A stretch of 64,000 nt of DNA from Symbiodinium natans (lineage: Eukaryota > Sar > Dinophyceae > Suessiales > Symbiodiniaceae). The notes beneath the pieces are model-generated. The model was not told the DNA's origin. It saw nothing but the letters and a program-made list of their open reading frames with translations, and ran no database searches. Every line of letters begins with the position of its first letter. Position 1 is the stretch's first letter. Shown here in pieces: positions 1 to 14,200 of the stretch. The stretch covers positions 370,731 through 434,730 of the forward strand of contig CAJNDS010002384.1 in NCBI GenBank assembly GCA_905221605.1, read 5' to 3'. Made by a program: the position numbers and the translations under genes.

Positions 1-3000
1 CAGGAGCTCAGGACTTGAACCCTGGTTGTGGGCTTCGGTTTTTTTTTTTTTTATGCGCTGGGCCTGAACAAGTCCCAGGCGTCACAGACCTGGCCATCGA
101 GAAGGGCTGGTGGCATCCCAAAGAGGCGAAGTTCCCAGGACGTGGGTTACCCCTGGCTGAGGGCTGAGAGAGTTTAGGTCGGGAATATGCCGGCGTTGCT
201 TCCAAATTGTTTCCTTCGCTGCGGTCCTGGCTTGGCAGGCTTGGCACGCCTGGGTTTTCGAAGTCGGTCCCCAAACATTGCATTGAGAGCCCGGACGGAG
301 GGCCCTTCGAGTGCTCTTGGAGTGGTGTTGGGGTCATCTTGGAGGGCTCTGGTGGGTGGCCGTATACACTGTTGGGTCTCCACGCATATCCGGAAAGGTG
401 CACTTTGTGGAGTCTAGATGAGTCTAGTGTAGAGCCAGAACCACAACGCCCGCAAACGCCGGAAGCACCAGCAAAGGGACAAGAGCCCACGAGAGCCCGA
501 GTTGAAGGAGACTTCGACTTCTTCGGAGCATACGGCTATGAGCCAACAGCCGCGTGTCCGTTAACAGCCCAGTTGGAGAAGTTTCACCTGAAGGCAAGTA
601 AAGATCCTACACGCCAACGACAGTTTAAAGCCCCTGAAGCCTGAGCCCCAAACCTGAAAGGCTTAAGTGGGCAGGATCAGAAAGATGCTGGGTCGACGGG
701 TGCGCAAGGGGGGCTGCAATAGGATTGGGCTTGGTCGATCAGTGCGCAAAGGGGTGCCAAGCAAGAGGGGGCCAGATGGCGTGCTATAGCACCGCCCGAC
801 ATTTTGTTTTCAGGGCTTGGATTTATTGCGCATGCTGCCTGTGGCTTCGTGTGGGGTACGCCCTAAATCCTACGTGAACCCCAAAACTCTCCAAGTCTTG
901 CGGTCTTGGGTTTCAGCTTGCAGGCTTATAATAGCTGCCTAATCCGCAACCCGGGGTCATGTGATTGTGAATGGCAGATCTAGCACTAAACCTTACTGAG
1001 CTTTCGTCCCTGCCCTGGGTGCAAGTTCGTCTCCGTTGTTTGGGAGGTTGGCGGAACAGGGGAGGGATGGAGCTATGTCTGTTCAACATATATGGGCGGC
1101 AGCCAAATCAGAGACTCAGGGCTGCAACATGGCAAGCCAGGATTTCGCCACATCCTTACACTGTTTGCCTTGAAGCGTGTTCTGTGCATCTGTGCGTGGG
1201 CTAAGTCCGAAAACACCGCCGTAGCGGACATCGAAAGCACCAGGAGCTGGGATGCAGGGCTTAAGGGCGACATATGGTGGATTCTGGCGGCATGGAAATC
1301 CCTGTAGCTACCCTTGGGCGTATGCAAGAGCCTCAGGGCCTGTAGGCATGTACCACGAAGTTGTTTTGGTGGTTGGGGGCGCGGGAGCAACATCCATGTT
1401 ACTGGATCATCCATGGCTGAAGCACGTTGATGACTTCCAGAGCCCTGCCATCAAGACTGTTGACTTCCCAAGCCCGAACCCAGAAGACTTGAGCTTCAAA
1501 GCTTAATTCAAGTGTAAGGTACTCTTGCTGGGTTCGCAGCTTTCATTCTTGCAGGGCTGGACTTTGCCTCGAGGCTTTAAGGTCAAGGCTTGGCCTGTTG
1601 CGCCATGCTGTACTGCCCTGTTGTACATCCCCGCGCGTTTATGTCACGGGGCAACGTTTGCTTGCTTCCTGGCCCCCAAACGACGAGCCCAGAGCCTAGG
1701 CACAAGTCGAAACTCCAAACCCTTAGTGGAAGGCCTGCAGAGCCAAACTTAGACGGCAGAGCAACATGCCGCAAACCAGAGATCTCAAACCTTTGGCCAG
1801 GCACCTCCTGTCCTACTACAGTGGCCGGCGTATGTGGCGCATCTTCTCCCTACTCAGCCCGACCGAAGGCACTTTCGGCTTTGCGCTTGGGCAGTTGAGG
1901 GTATGTTGATGATATGCTTTCCCTGAACCCTGACCCTGAAACTCGCAAGGTGCGGGCAGTTGATCTTGCTTAGGTTCCGCGGGTGCAGGGTGTGGCAGTT
2001 GGGATCTCGGGGATGTTTGGAGTCATGTTGGTTGGATCTTCAGGTTCTCTTGACTCTTGACATCGAGGGTTTCCGCTTTTGGCTACGAAACCGAGAGGCT
2101 CAGAAAATCCCACAGAGTCCCGCATGTGCCAGGGGCCAAGCTGGATCCGAACCTGGGCAACCTGCCCAAGACAAAGCCCCTCAGCTTCAAGGGGGCTTCG
2201 AACAACCCCCTTCGATTAGCACTTAACAAGCGCCGAGAGAATGGCATTGCAGATTTTGACTGGCGAATTACATGCTTTGTGAGGCTCCGCAAACAAGTCA
2301 CACATTTCCATTGTCGCAATGCTGTGCCATACATGGAACTTTCCGAGCACATCACGAAGGTGTTCGAAGAGAGCAGAACAAACCTGGCAGAGCCAAGTCT
2401 TCCGAGTCGCGAGACCCCACCCCACCAGCGCATTCCGACAACATTCAGTTCACATCATCCGACTCACGAGCGCTTGGTACCCGGGGCTGTTGCGACGTCA
2501 TGAGGATCAGTAAGTATGGCATGTAAGCCGGGCTATCGGCTTAAGGTTGTTCTGTCCCACTTGCGAGCTACAGGAGCGTGAACAAGACCAGTCGAAGTAG
2601 CAGTCGCCCTCGAGTTGTCACCCGGAACCTCGAACTCTACAGCCGAAACGCTCACATACACTCAGTCAAACACTCTCCAGTGTGCGTGTTTGAAATCCCA
2701 AATCACCCAAACTCAAAACTCAGAAGCCTAAGCTCTAAAGCCGCACAAAAAAATTAGCACGAAGCCAAAGCCGCGTGCTCGCTGACAGGAACCCGTATCC
2801 GCCCTCGGTGCCGGCGCCGCACGGCTCAGTTACGCGATCCATGGCCACTGGGACTAAGGACAGGCCGGCAGGTTTCCTGGAAGGGCCGAAGGGTTTCGGG
2901 GCTTTCGGTGCTTGGGGTCTTGAACTCGCGTTCGGTGCGGAGATCGTGCGGCGTTGCAGCTTCAGTGCTCAGAGTTGAGGATCAGAGTTGTTAGAGCTTC

Positions 3001-3390
3001 AGGGGAGGATGTGGGCCAGGGCCGAGTGGTTGGGCAGAAGTGTCTGAAAAGTTCTCCCAGAGCAGTCGTCCGTTGGCTTCAACAGATGTCGGAGGTCTTG
3101 ACTGTGAGCGGCCTTCCGCCAGCATGTGCTTGTTTAAAAGATGGAGTAGTGGATAAGCCCAAGCCCCCAAGTGATTCTGAAGATAGTCCCCACTATCCTT
3201 CGGAGAATAATGAAAACGAAAGGTGGGGTATATATGTTTACACCCTGGTCAGGATGACAACCCGGTTGTTAGGGCTCATGTGTCAAAGGCCATCGTAGGT
3301 CACTTGGAAGCAAGGTCATGAACGTTTTTCGCGACCACTACGAGGGCACCCCCTACGATCTGACGAAGGAGCGACGGCTTGATGGTGTTC
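1..3390. other. No recognised gene
   Basis: I see no convincing exon, RNA gene or transposon here. The sequence is mostly complex, with scattered CCCTAAA-like words. An open frame at 207-644 (+) has a Pro/Glu-rich middle and an acidic-aromatic patch (GDFDFFGAYGYEP) that could be a coding relic, but nothing supports it beyond openness. It contains ACCACAACGC at 440-449, ten of the eleven bases of the motif that recurs in the LINE further right. Confidence 0.5.
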
Positions 3391-3490
3391 NNNNNNNNNN
3401 NNNNNNNNNNNNNNNNNNNNNNNNNNNNNNNNNNNNNNNNNNNNNNNNNNNNNNNNNNNNNNNNNNNNNNNNNNNNNNNNNNNNNNNNNN
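3391..3490. other. Assembly gap (100 N)
   Basis: Exactly 100 undefined bases, abutting a long GT microsatellite. This is a scaffold gap of conventional size, so the true distance is unknown. Confidence 0.99.
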
Positions 3491-3585
<95 letters not shown>

Positions 3586-3672
3586 TCTGTGTCTGTGTCT
3601 GTGTCTGTGTCTCTGTCTCTGTCTCTGTCTCTGTCTTTGTCTCTGTCTCTGTCTCTGTCTCTGTGTAGGGGG
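3491..3672. repeat. (GT)n and (GTCTCT)n microsatellite
   Basis: About 95 bases of uninterrupted GT grade into a GTCTCT/GTGTCT hexamer array and end in GGGTGGGTGGGT. The array probably caused the adjoining gap. Open frames across it on both strands are repeat artefacts. Confidence 0.97.
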
Positions 3673-3787
3673 GTGGGTGGGTGGGTGTGTGTGTGTGTAT
3701 GGGGTCTCCTCATATTTTGCTTGAGAATGATCTTTTTTCAACAGCCTCTCTCATGTCGACTGCCTCGTATCTTGCTTCGCCTGTCAG

Positions 3788-3843
3788 GACCGGTCCATCC
3801 GCCACGTGGACGACTTCCAGCCGCCGTCCCCAACAGAGAACTC
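3788..3843 (+). CDS. Possible short exon, unknown gene
   Basis: After a TGTCAG acceptor the frame reads DRSIRHVDDFQPPSPTENS and then runs into a GA microsatellite. The composition looks coding and the setting (acceptor in front, GA-rich intron behind) resembles the better supported exons at 8-10 kb. It could be an upstream exon of the cyclase-like gene, but I cannot tie it to a family. Confidence 0.25.
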
Positions 3844-3875
<32 letters not shown>

Positions 3876-3990
3876 CTCACAGAGGACAGACGCAGCGGGC
3901 CCGCGCGACCGGGGTCCCCCTTCTCGGGGACTTCTTCGCTGAGTAGAAGAAGAAGAAGAAGAAGAAGCAGAAGAAGAAGAAGAAGAGAGA
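3840..3990. repeat. (GA)n and (AGA)n microsatellites
   Basis: An AGAGAGAAAGAGAG run at about 3845-3876 and an AGA trinucleotide run at about 3946-3985 flank about 70 bases of complex sequence. They are typical of the introns in this window. Confidence 0.9.
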
Positions 3991-4799
3991 GAGCTTCGGA
4001 GAAAACAGATAACACGGGGCTTATGACTAAGGAATTCTAAGGAACACGAAGGTGCTCGGGGATAAGCAGGAGGCGAGTCGACCATGTACCGCACATGGCC
4101 ATATGTATCACACCCAAGCCCACCGAAAGGATGCACCGAGTGGACTGGGCGCGCTCGTTTTTTTCTGCAAGACAGAGAGCACACAGAAAGCGAACGGAGA
4201 GCGGGGTGGACCCGGCGGACCCTCCGTGTCCCGGACCCCCTCCCTCGTGTTTGACGGAATAATCTAAATCATATTTACATATGCTGCGAGGGGGCACCGA
4301 GGGAAACAGAGGGAAACAGAGAAAAAGCAAGAAGCAAACGTCTGAGTCAAGAGATGCCTTCCGAGTCGAGGCCCGAGAGCTGGGGGCTGGACCTGCCGGA
4401 GCCGCTGATCCGCGAGGAGCCGAGACAATCAGGCTGATCAGCGCGAACAATCGCCACGAAGAATCCAGCGAAGTCGTTCCGTCGAAGTCGCCCTCACAAG
4501 TTCGAACTAGCCATCGGCTGCCCCATGAGGAGATAAAGTAGGAGCCATGGCCACTGCACTTCCATGGTGTCCCGCAAAAGACTCCACAAAAAAGGCTCCC
4601 TTTCTCCATTGGTAGTTCTTTAACATGGCATACAAAGACTGAGCAGCTGCTCGCGATGTGCATTGCAGGGATCTGTTCAATGTTTCGTGATATGTTTCAT
4701 GTCAGAGAGATGGGTCTCTTCTTCTTACAATTCTATTTTTAGGCTCTTGCTTGAGCTTGAGCAGTGCATTTGTGTTGCACTGTGCTTTTTTGTGAGCAG

Positions 4800-4862
4800 A
4801 GTCCCTTCCGAGGCGAGATGTACATCGTTCGCTCGGACCTGACGCCCGTCATGGGCCCGAAG
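4800..4862 (+). CDS. Possible short exon, unknown gene
   Basis: A GTGAGCAG acceptor is followed by a frame reading SPFRGEMYIVRSDLTPVMG, then the sequence becomes purine-rich. The peptide looks coding (balanced hydrophobic and charged residues). It may belong to the cyclase-like gene that begins by 8161, but no family match is claimed. Confidence 0.3.
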
Positions 4863-5409
4863 CCAAGGAGGAGAGAGGGGAGAGCGAAGCCTCCCAAGAG
4901 AGAGCCCAAATCTTCAAATCACATACATGAGTCTTTTGGTAACCCATGCGGGTCCGGTGCTTTCTTGTTCCCAGCTGTGGGAAAATTTCCTCGGTCTGGC
5001 GGGCCCCCTCTTGGTTCTGTGGTGCTTTTTCCTCCCAGCTGTGGCCCCTTTTTTCCCCAGTGGCGAGGCCCTTTTCCTCCTAATTTTCGCCGTGCAGGCT
5101 GCGTTAAGCAACGAATGAATTCAAACCCCGTCAAAGTAGGGGGGTGCGGCGCGGAGGGGGGGCGAGCAGGAACAAAAAGGAAGGCCCACACACAAAAGCA
5201 CCCCTCCCTACCCACCCTCCTCCCTAACCCCCTCCCCTCCTCCAGTACCCAAACTCTTATTTATGGTTTAGGATTTCGGGTTTGGGGTTTACGGTTTGGG
5301 GTTTGGCTTGGGCTTAGATTACGGTTCAGCGGCCGCTTCAACCTAGGCGTTCTCGGTCTGTTAATTGTAAACGCTTGCGCGCGCCGCCTCGGCAGCCGGG
5401 CCGACCGAC

Positions 5410-6056
5410 GGTAGGGAGGTTAAAGGGGTTAAGGGTGTTTGATGGTGTTTGAGGTCCAGGAAATTGGGGGGGACTGTCAATAGAATCCTATCAAATTGTT
5501 TTCGGACAACAGCTTTTAGGAAGCCTATTGGAATGAACCTTAACAAATCAAAAAGAACGCGGTGGTAATTCATAGGAATCTGACTAAAATGAGAAGGATT
5601 CTTATTAAGATTAATAGGAACTAATAGGAAAATAAGATTCCTTTAACAAGAATTAATAGGAATCCTACTAAATGAATATGAGCCTAAACCAATACGAATC
5701 CCTTTCAAACGAATGAGATCCCTATGAAAATTAATACGGATCCCATTAACATGAATAAGGACCCTAAAATTGATAGGAATCTGATTACATTAGTAGGAGC
5801 CTTATTGGATTAATTAGGAACCCTATGGAAACTTTATTGGAATCCTATAAACATAAATAGGAATCCTCTATTGAAGTCATTGGAATCCTGCCAATATTTT
5901 TCGGAACCGATAAAAGGGAATAGGAAGCTTATTAAAATGAACAGGAACCCTTTCCAAATTGAAAAGAACCGGTTATAATTCATCGGAATCCTGTTAAAAT
6001 GAGAAGGAATCTTACGAAAATGAATAGGAACCAATAGGACTCCTGTATAAAATAAT
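5410..6056. repeat. Degenerate AT-rich tandem repeat, unit about 30 bp
   Basis: About 650 bases of strongly diverged head-to-tail copies of a unit close to TTAAAATGAATAGGAATCC. Words such as AATAGGAATCC and AATAGGAACC recur every 25-35 bases. It is far more AT-rich than its surroundings and has no coding potential. A similar TAGGATT/TAGGAAA style recurs around 10300-10400. Confidence 0.75.
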
Positions 6057-6580
6057 GTGAATCCGCTGAAAAGATTGGTTTTTTTTGGACAGTATAGCGT
6101 TTTTTGCAGTCCGAGGCCTCCAAAGTGCTGTACTGTCCCAAAAAAGCCAATCTCATTAGAGCAAAAATTGCAAAGATGCTGTACTGTCCCAAAAAAACCA
6201 AAACATAATAAAGTTTGGAGAGCTTTGGTTTTTTGGGACAGTACAGCATTTTTGCTCGTTTTGGCTCAAAAACATTGGTTTTTTTGGGACAGTACGGCAT
6301 TCTTGCAGTCCCAGGCCTCCAAAGTGCTGTACTGTCCCAAAAAAACCAATCGCTTTAAAGCAAAACGTGCAAAAATGCTGTACTGTCCCAAAAAAACCAA
6401 AAAAAACAAAGTTTGGAGAGCTTGGGCTCCTCCAGGGCCTGGAGGTCGCCAAACTTTGGTTTTTTGGTTTCTTTGCGACAGTACAGCATTCTTGCTCGGT
6501 TTGGCTTCAAAACATTTGTTTTTGGGGACAGTACAGCGTTTTTGCTCTTTTGGGCCGAAAGCATTGGTGCAGTAGAGCGC
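6057..6580. repeat. Fold-back array of the GGGACAGTACAGC module (copy 1)
   Basis: The module TTTTGGGACAGTACAGCRTTTTTGC occurs in direct orientation near 6084, 6236, 6286, 6474 and 6524, and in inverted orientation (GCTGTACTGTCCCAAAA) near 6127, 6178, 6325 and 6377. Neighbouring copies alternate, so transcripts or single strands would fold into several hairpins with 40-60-base loops. The same module forms a larger array at 29141-30200. Open frames on both strands are side effects. Confidence 0.9.
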
Positions 6581-6666
6581 TTTCGTGCTCGCTGCCCTAG
6601 GAGGCTTCGAAATCCTAAGCCTCTAAACCCTACCATGGCACCTGAGAGGGAAAAGTGTGAGCATAT

Positions 6667-6697
<31 letters not shown>
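6667..6697. repeat. Poly-G tract
   Basis: 31 consecutive G, followed by TACCATTTATTTATAT. Similar G or C tracts next to TACCAT occur at about 30296, 30700 and 37887. Confidence 0.97.
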
Positions 6698-6698
<1 letters not shown>

Positions 6699-6699
6699 A

Positions 6700-8034
<1,335 letters not shown>

Positions 8035-8103
8035 TCTCCCTCCCTCCCTCTCCCTCTCCCTCTCCCTCTCCCTCTCCCTCTCCCTCTCCCTCTCCCTCTC
8101 CCT

Positions 8104-8152
<49 letters not shown>
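8035..8152. repeat. (CTCCCT)n then (CT)n pyrimidine tract before an exon
   Basis: Roughly twelve CTCCCT hexamers pass into about 18 CT units, then TTTCAACAAG and the exon at 8161. It is an extreme polypyrimidine tract directly upstream of a splice acceptor. Confidence 0.95.
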
Positions 8153-8154
<2 letters not shown>

Positions 8155-8160
8155 AACAAG

Positions 8161-8229
8161 GCTGGGAGACGGGGCGGCGCTCGGAGCCGGCCTTCATGGA
8201 CATGAACCTCCACGCCATCCGCGGGAAGA
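8161..8229 (+). CDS. Cyclase-like gene, exon a
   Basis: Acceptor TTTCAACAAG at 8151-8160, donor GTGAGC at 8230. The frame reads WETGRRSEPAFMDMNLHAIR and ends in phase 1, which fits the next exon. It lies N-terminal to the metal-binding motif. Upstream exons were not securely found. Confidence 0.55.
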
Positions 8230-11200
8230 GTGAGCCGCAGGATGGGGGAAAAGAGGGTTTGGGGATAAAAGAGAAAGAGATGAAGAGAGAGAAAATCGTG
8301 AAAGAGAGAACACTATAGACATGAGAACGAACCACTAGATGGAGAGAGCACACGAAAGAACAGACTCTGACTCAGGGGTGTGCTGCTCTCTCTCCTCTTC
8401 TCTGACAGAGGTCGTGCTGTACCAGTACGACGAGAGTGACCCGATGAACCCTCGGGGCTTGCTCATCGCGTGCCCTGCTCTTTCATGGGAAGAAGTGTGT
8501 GAAAGAGAAAAAGAAAGAGAGAGAGAGAGAGAGAGATCGCGCGCTGGGGCGCGCCCGGATCGCGTGGGGGGGGGGGGCTCCGGCCCTCATGCCCCCCCAA
8601 GAAGAGAGGGAAAGACAGAGACGGATAGAGACTCGAGAGGGAGGTAGAAAGACGGGGAAAGAGAGAGCCAGTTTCTCGAAGTACATTATCAAAGAAAGGT
8701 TGAGGGAGGAAGGTTGAGAGAAAGTTTACTGTGACGTGTCAAAACGTCCCAAAACATCCCGGGGCATCCCTGCAGGGGGCACAAAGTCATAAAGAGCACC
8801 TCCCCTTCCTTAAACGACGTCCCCGAAGACTACAAGTGACTATTCATGAAAAAGCAACCCTCTTGAAAACACAAGATGAAGAGAGGAGAAAAAGCAAAAG
8901 ACACAAAGACAAAGAGAGCGAGAGAGAAGAGTCCTCGAGAGAAGAAGAGGGCGCGCAGCGGCGCAGTTTTCCCGAGACCGGAGAGGTAAGAGAAAGAGAT
9001 GCAAGCTCATGATTTTTGGGCAAAACGAAGAAGGCACAACTGCTGCTCAACAATTGTGTGGAGAGGCTTTAAGCGGCTGAGCTGTGCACTGCACAGCAGC
9101 GCCTTCTTTTGAAGTTGTTTTGAAGTTGTTTGCAGCTCTCGTGGGGCAGAGGTACGCGGAGGCCCACGTGAAGCCTGTTGTTTCAGACTTCGACACCTTC
9201 ACGGTCGGCAGCCGAGGCAGGGGCGATAGGGTTCTCAAAGAAGAGAAAAGGAAGGAAGAAGATTGAGCAGTTGGGAGAACGGGCAGGAAGAAGCGAGAAC
9301 AGAAGCAAAAAATTTTGGTTTTTGCGACTCAGCGAGCTTCTCAGGCCTCTCAGGCCTCAGGCCTGTCTTCTCTTTCTCTGCTTGAGCTTTGTGGGCGCTT
9401 TGTGAGCGCAATTTTGTGCGCGCTTGTGATATCAGTGAATTTAGAGTGCTGCTCTTTGAGGCATGCGCTACAGCCAGCTCCCGGCGGACCAGGCGCTTGC
9501 GCAAAAGCGCAGGGGCAGAGCTACGGTGGGGGGGGAGGGGGGAGATTTCCCTTTCCGTTCCCTCAGTCAGAGAATGAGAAAATCAAAAAATCAGAGAGCG
9601 AGAGAGAGAGAGAAGGTCTCCAGATTCGAGTCACAGTGAGAGAGGCCAAGCTGATCACGTGGCTTTTGCAGCGGACGACAGAGATTCTGGGCTCCCTGGA
9701 CCACAATCCCTGGACCTCCCGGTGGCTGGAGGCCATCTCCGGAAGTCTCTCTCTCTCTCTCTCTATTTTTTTCTCTCTCTTCTTTTCTCTTTTTTAACAG
9801 TCTCCCCATTTTCTCAATTCTCAGCATTGCAGCATTGCGTGGAGAGGTCTTGAAGAAGGAGAACGAGAAGGAGGCGCGCCTCGGCCGAAAACAGAGATTC
9901 TCGTGCAGCCGTCCGCACCCAGGATGGGGTCCACCCGGAGCTGCCCAAGTTCGGCTTCGGGGATCCCACGTCGTGAGCCCGAAGCCGCGCGAGCTTGCAG
10001 CGGGCACAAGAACACGCAACAAAAGCAGCAAGAGCACAACAAACAACAACACTTTAAGAGAGCGAACGAAAAGACACACACACACACACAGCACAACACA
10101 CACAACACAACACACACACACACATGTACATATGTATATAAGACACACACACACACACACACACATGTACATATGTATATAAGTATATATATATACATAT
10201 ACATATATGCTACCCCCCCACCCATGTACCCGCGTTTTGTGCTTGAAAACCAGAAAATTTCCGGAAAACCTGCATTTTTCGGGCGTAGCGTAAAGGACTT
10301 CGGGAATAGGATTTATCTTTAGGATTTAGGGACTCTCCTCTATAGGAAATAAGGAAACCCCCCTCTTCAGGGAATGAAATTAAGGAAATAGGGTTTAGGG
10401 AGTAAGATTTTCATCCCTCTACGCCTGCCCATAGCTTGTATTCTATCTTTGAATCCCGGGCTAAAGACTACGTGATGCAGAGGGTCCTGGGAGTTGGCAT
10501 TGGAACACTTGCGACATCCTTTTGTACTGCAGCTTACAAAGGATGTCTGAGGGGCGTTGTGGGTAACCGGCTCGCCTCCAAACTTCAGTGTTGGGGATTC
10601 GTGAGTAGAATGAGGCCTTCATATTGATGATTCTTCGTAAGAATCGAAAATGGTAGGCATCGATTCTGTGCAGCTGTCTTTCTGTTAGTGTGAGAGAGTC
10701 TAATCCATATATGAGCGTGGATGTGAAAACCAGCTGGAATATGTTAAGCTTCTCTCTGCGGCTGAGTCTGCTATTCCAAATCAACCTAAGCTTTTTATAA
10801 GAAGACTCTGCAATACCTGCTCGATGTCTGAAGGCGGCTTCGAAGGGTCTATCCCAAGCTATCATGGATCCTAGGTACTTGATTTGCGTTGTGGTCGGGA
10901 CCTCCTCCCCCCCTGAGAACCTTAGTGTGACTGGTGGCTTTCTCGTGTCAATCAGAAGTTCCGTTTTTTCTTGGTTGAGGCTCATGCCGCAAAAGGACGC
11001 CTGAGTTTCAATGGCTGTTAGACATGTTTGCATTTGCGTTGTGGTCAAAGAAATTAATAGCGTATCATCCGCGTATTCGAGATCGTATATAGGTTTTCCT
11101 ATGGACCATGTATTCGTGGCTATTCCCTGGCTTGCAATGGTGTAATCGACGTCTTCCATGATAACCGTAAGCACCATTATAAAAAGGTATGGGCTGAGGG

Positions 11201-14200
11201 GACAGCCCTGTCTTATGCCCGACCCAACCCTGCCCTCCTCCTGCTGCCCCGTGAAGTTCCTAGTATAGAAGATAGGGTCCTTGTAGATGGACTGTGTATC
11301 TAGAGCCTTTTGAGAAACTCCGAACCTATTAAGGGCTGTGATCATGGCGTTGTGGTCAATAGACTCGAACGCTTGTTTCCAATCAAGAAACAGAAGGTGC
11401 GTGCTATTGTTCCATGGTGCGGCGTAATATGAAAAGTGGGTCCGACGTGCTTTTAGAGGCACGGAAGCCGTACTGCGTTTTTGCGGAGATCCTCCTCGTG
11501 TATAGCAGCAAGTCTGGGGGTGATAGGGCGGTAATTGGCGGGGTCCACATCGTATCCTCACTATGGCCTGTTTCCAGTCTGGAGGTACTTCGCCTTTATG
11601 CCAAATGTCATTATAAAACTGTAGGAGTGAAAGCTGGTTGTGGTCATCGAGAAGGAGGAACAGTTCATTTACAGCTTCATCCGGCCCGGGCGCCTTATTT
11701 GGGCGTAGCCTACTTAACGCGGATTGAAGTTCCTCGATTGTAAAGTTACCGGAATCGGTGCTCTGAGCGCGTAGTACCGGTACGGTGAATTGTCTGAGAT
11801 TTCGCACACCCGAGAGGCCCACTGCTTCTGCTCCAAGTGACGCTTAAAGGCCGCGTGTGTTTGGGACCAAGGAATCGGCTTTCCGTTCTCGCACAAGTGC
11901 CTCCTGGCTCCCTGGAAGCCTCGTTTTGTTGTCGGATTGTGGTCCACATGCCTTCCCTGGGGGCTCCTTCCTGTGTAGTGAGTCTGTCGTGAATCCAAGC
12001 AATCCTGTCCTTGCGCGCCATTCTTTTTGCCTTGTTTCTTAGGGTTTTTGCGTTGTGGTCCTGTGCCGCCTCCGCTCGTCTTGATACGGTTTGAGCTCTT
12101 CTCCCTGAGGAATCTCTGCCGTGGTGCCCGATCTAGAGGGGGACATCTTTCCCTTTTCTGCAAGCCTGTCAGCTAACTCATTTCCTTCCTACCCCGAGTG
12201 TCCTTTTACCCAATGAAAAGAAACTTTAAGCGTTGTGGTCTGAGATAGGGTTTTGGCGAAGTTTATAAGCGGCTTATGCCTTTTAGCCTTCCAAACTCCT
12301 GTGATGCACTTAATGGCCCATTGACTATCTGAAAAGATAGTAAGTCGTTCCCATTGTTGTTGGTGAGCATGTAACAGGGCTTCTACGATAGCGGTACCCT
12401 CCCCTGTGTTATTAGATCCACACTGAGCCCCTCTGTATGCGTTGTGGTTAGGATCCGTGACCACCGGCCCTGAGGCCTGATGCCACTCGTCGCAACCCTT
12501 CTTATAGCAAAACCCCCATCCAGCCGGGGAGTGCCTGCTGCACTTACCCTTTGTGCCGGAGCCTCTCGCGCTCCGTTAACGGGATAGGTTGATCTGGCGT
12601 TGTGGTCGGAGAGGAGGCTTCTTCCAGAATATCTCTAAGTATAGCGTTGAACTCTTTAACCGTTCTTGGGTCTTTCTGGAAGTGGAGGTGTGGTCGAGTA
12701 AGGGGGTTTTGGCTGTCTGGCTGCCAGCTTGACCTTAACACTCGTTACTAAAAGGTAGTGGTCCGAGGGGAAGCCAGTATACAATTTTGAGCGGCAACTT
12801 TGAACCGTACCAAGCCATTGCTTCCTTACAAACAAGTGGTCGAGTCGTTGAAAACGAACAGGGTCTAGTTGTGGTTCCAATTTTTGAGGGGGTAGCAAAG
12901 AGGGAATGTCCAAGAAGGATCTAGTGATTGCAGCAGCCTTAAGACTCTGTTCACCCATAGTGTGCAACATCTTGTCGTAGACCTGTAAGAGCGGGAGAGG
13001 ATCCATGACAAACTGCGACCAGTCTTTAGGAGGTGCCGCTTTCTCCCTGTACGTGATTTGTTCCATGAGATTAGGAGTTTTGTAACTGGCGGCCTCCACC
13101 ATTCCTAGTAGCGACATATTTCGAACGCAAAGCGAACGGTTAGAGGGAGCGTTGTGGTCAATGGCCCGAGGGCCCTTACCGTACACAAAGGGACATAGGA
13201 CTCCTTGGTCATTTCTGTGCCTGGCCTGGAATCTGACATTAAAATCGCCTGTGATGTAAACTGGTTCTGGTTGTGGGATCCTTGAAACATGTTGCTCCAA
13301 TGTATCCCAAAATGGCTGTCTGAGTTCTTCTAAGTCCAATCCAGAATGGGGAGCATATATTCCTATTGCATGTACATTCCCTCCTTGTTTTTTGAAAGCA
13401 AGATGAATGATTCTGGAATTAACTTGGATAACATCTAGGAGGTGTGGTCTTATTCTGGGGGCAATGATGGCCCCAACCCCGGCATATCTATCTTTATTAG
13501 TACCCGAAAGTTTCACTAGATGGTTTTCCGAGGTATAGGAGTAATTGGAAGTGGTTTTGGTCTCTGACAAGAAAAGAACATCTAAATCATGCTCCTTCAT
13601 GATTTGAAGCGAGTTCTTAAGTTTCAGGGTGTCTGCAAAACCCTGAACATTCAGGGAGCCAAATTTGAGCTTCCTATTGTAGCTTGAAGGCGTTGTGGTC
13701 GGAAAGTTAATTACCTTCCTACCCTTCCTGCGCCGAAAGTGTTCCTGCCAATAAATGGCGTGGTGAAACCACGCCCTGGAAGGAGCGGCTTGTTTGGGCC
13801 GGGGGGCTGCAAGGTGGGGGGGGCCCGGCCCCTTCACCTGTGCCTGAATACCACTCGTCCGCCAGCGACGATAAGCCCCACGTCGGGCCTTACGTCCCTG
13901 AGGTTTTGGCAGCCCCTATTGGGGGTACACTCTCCGTGGCCCTCAAAAGGAGGGGCTCCCGGCGCGCCTCGAGGAGGCGGTGTTCGGCGTTGTGGACTTC
14001 GTGGCTTGCCGATTCAGAAAATTCAAATGTGGCAAACCAGACATCCTCGCCCCGAATTAAAATCGTGCTCTGCAAAATGTTTGGGTGCCTTCGGGAGCCA
14101 AACCATCAACTGTCTTCACGAGCACCCGAGCTGGCACTGTAAAGGCCTTGGCCATTCCAGTTCCCGGACCTACCGAAGGAGTAGCCGCTTGGCCGGCCCT

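Noticed and set aside
3300-3741. Long open frames of His/Thr, Val/Cys and Ser/Leu repeats across the gap and the GT array
   Set aside because: Pure translation of a dinucleotide/hexanucleotide microsatellite, partly across undefined bases.
6057-6636. Overlapping frames with repeated FFWDSTAF and VLYCPKK peptides on both strands
   Set aside because: They arise from the palindromic GGGACAGTACAGC module, which is open on both strands; same for 29089-30226.
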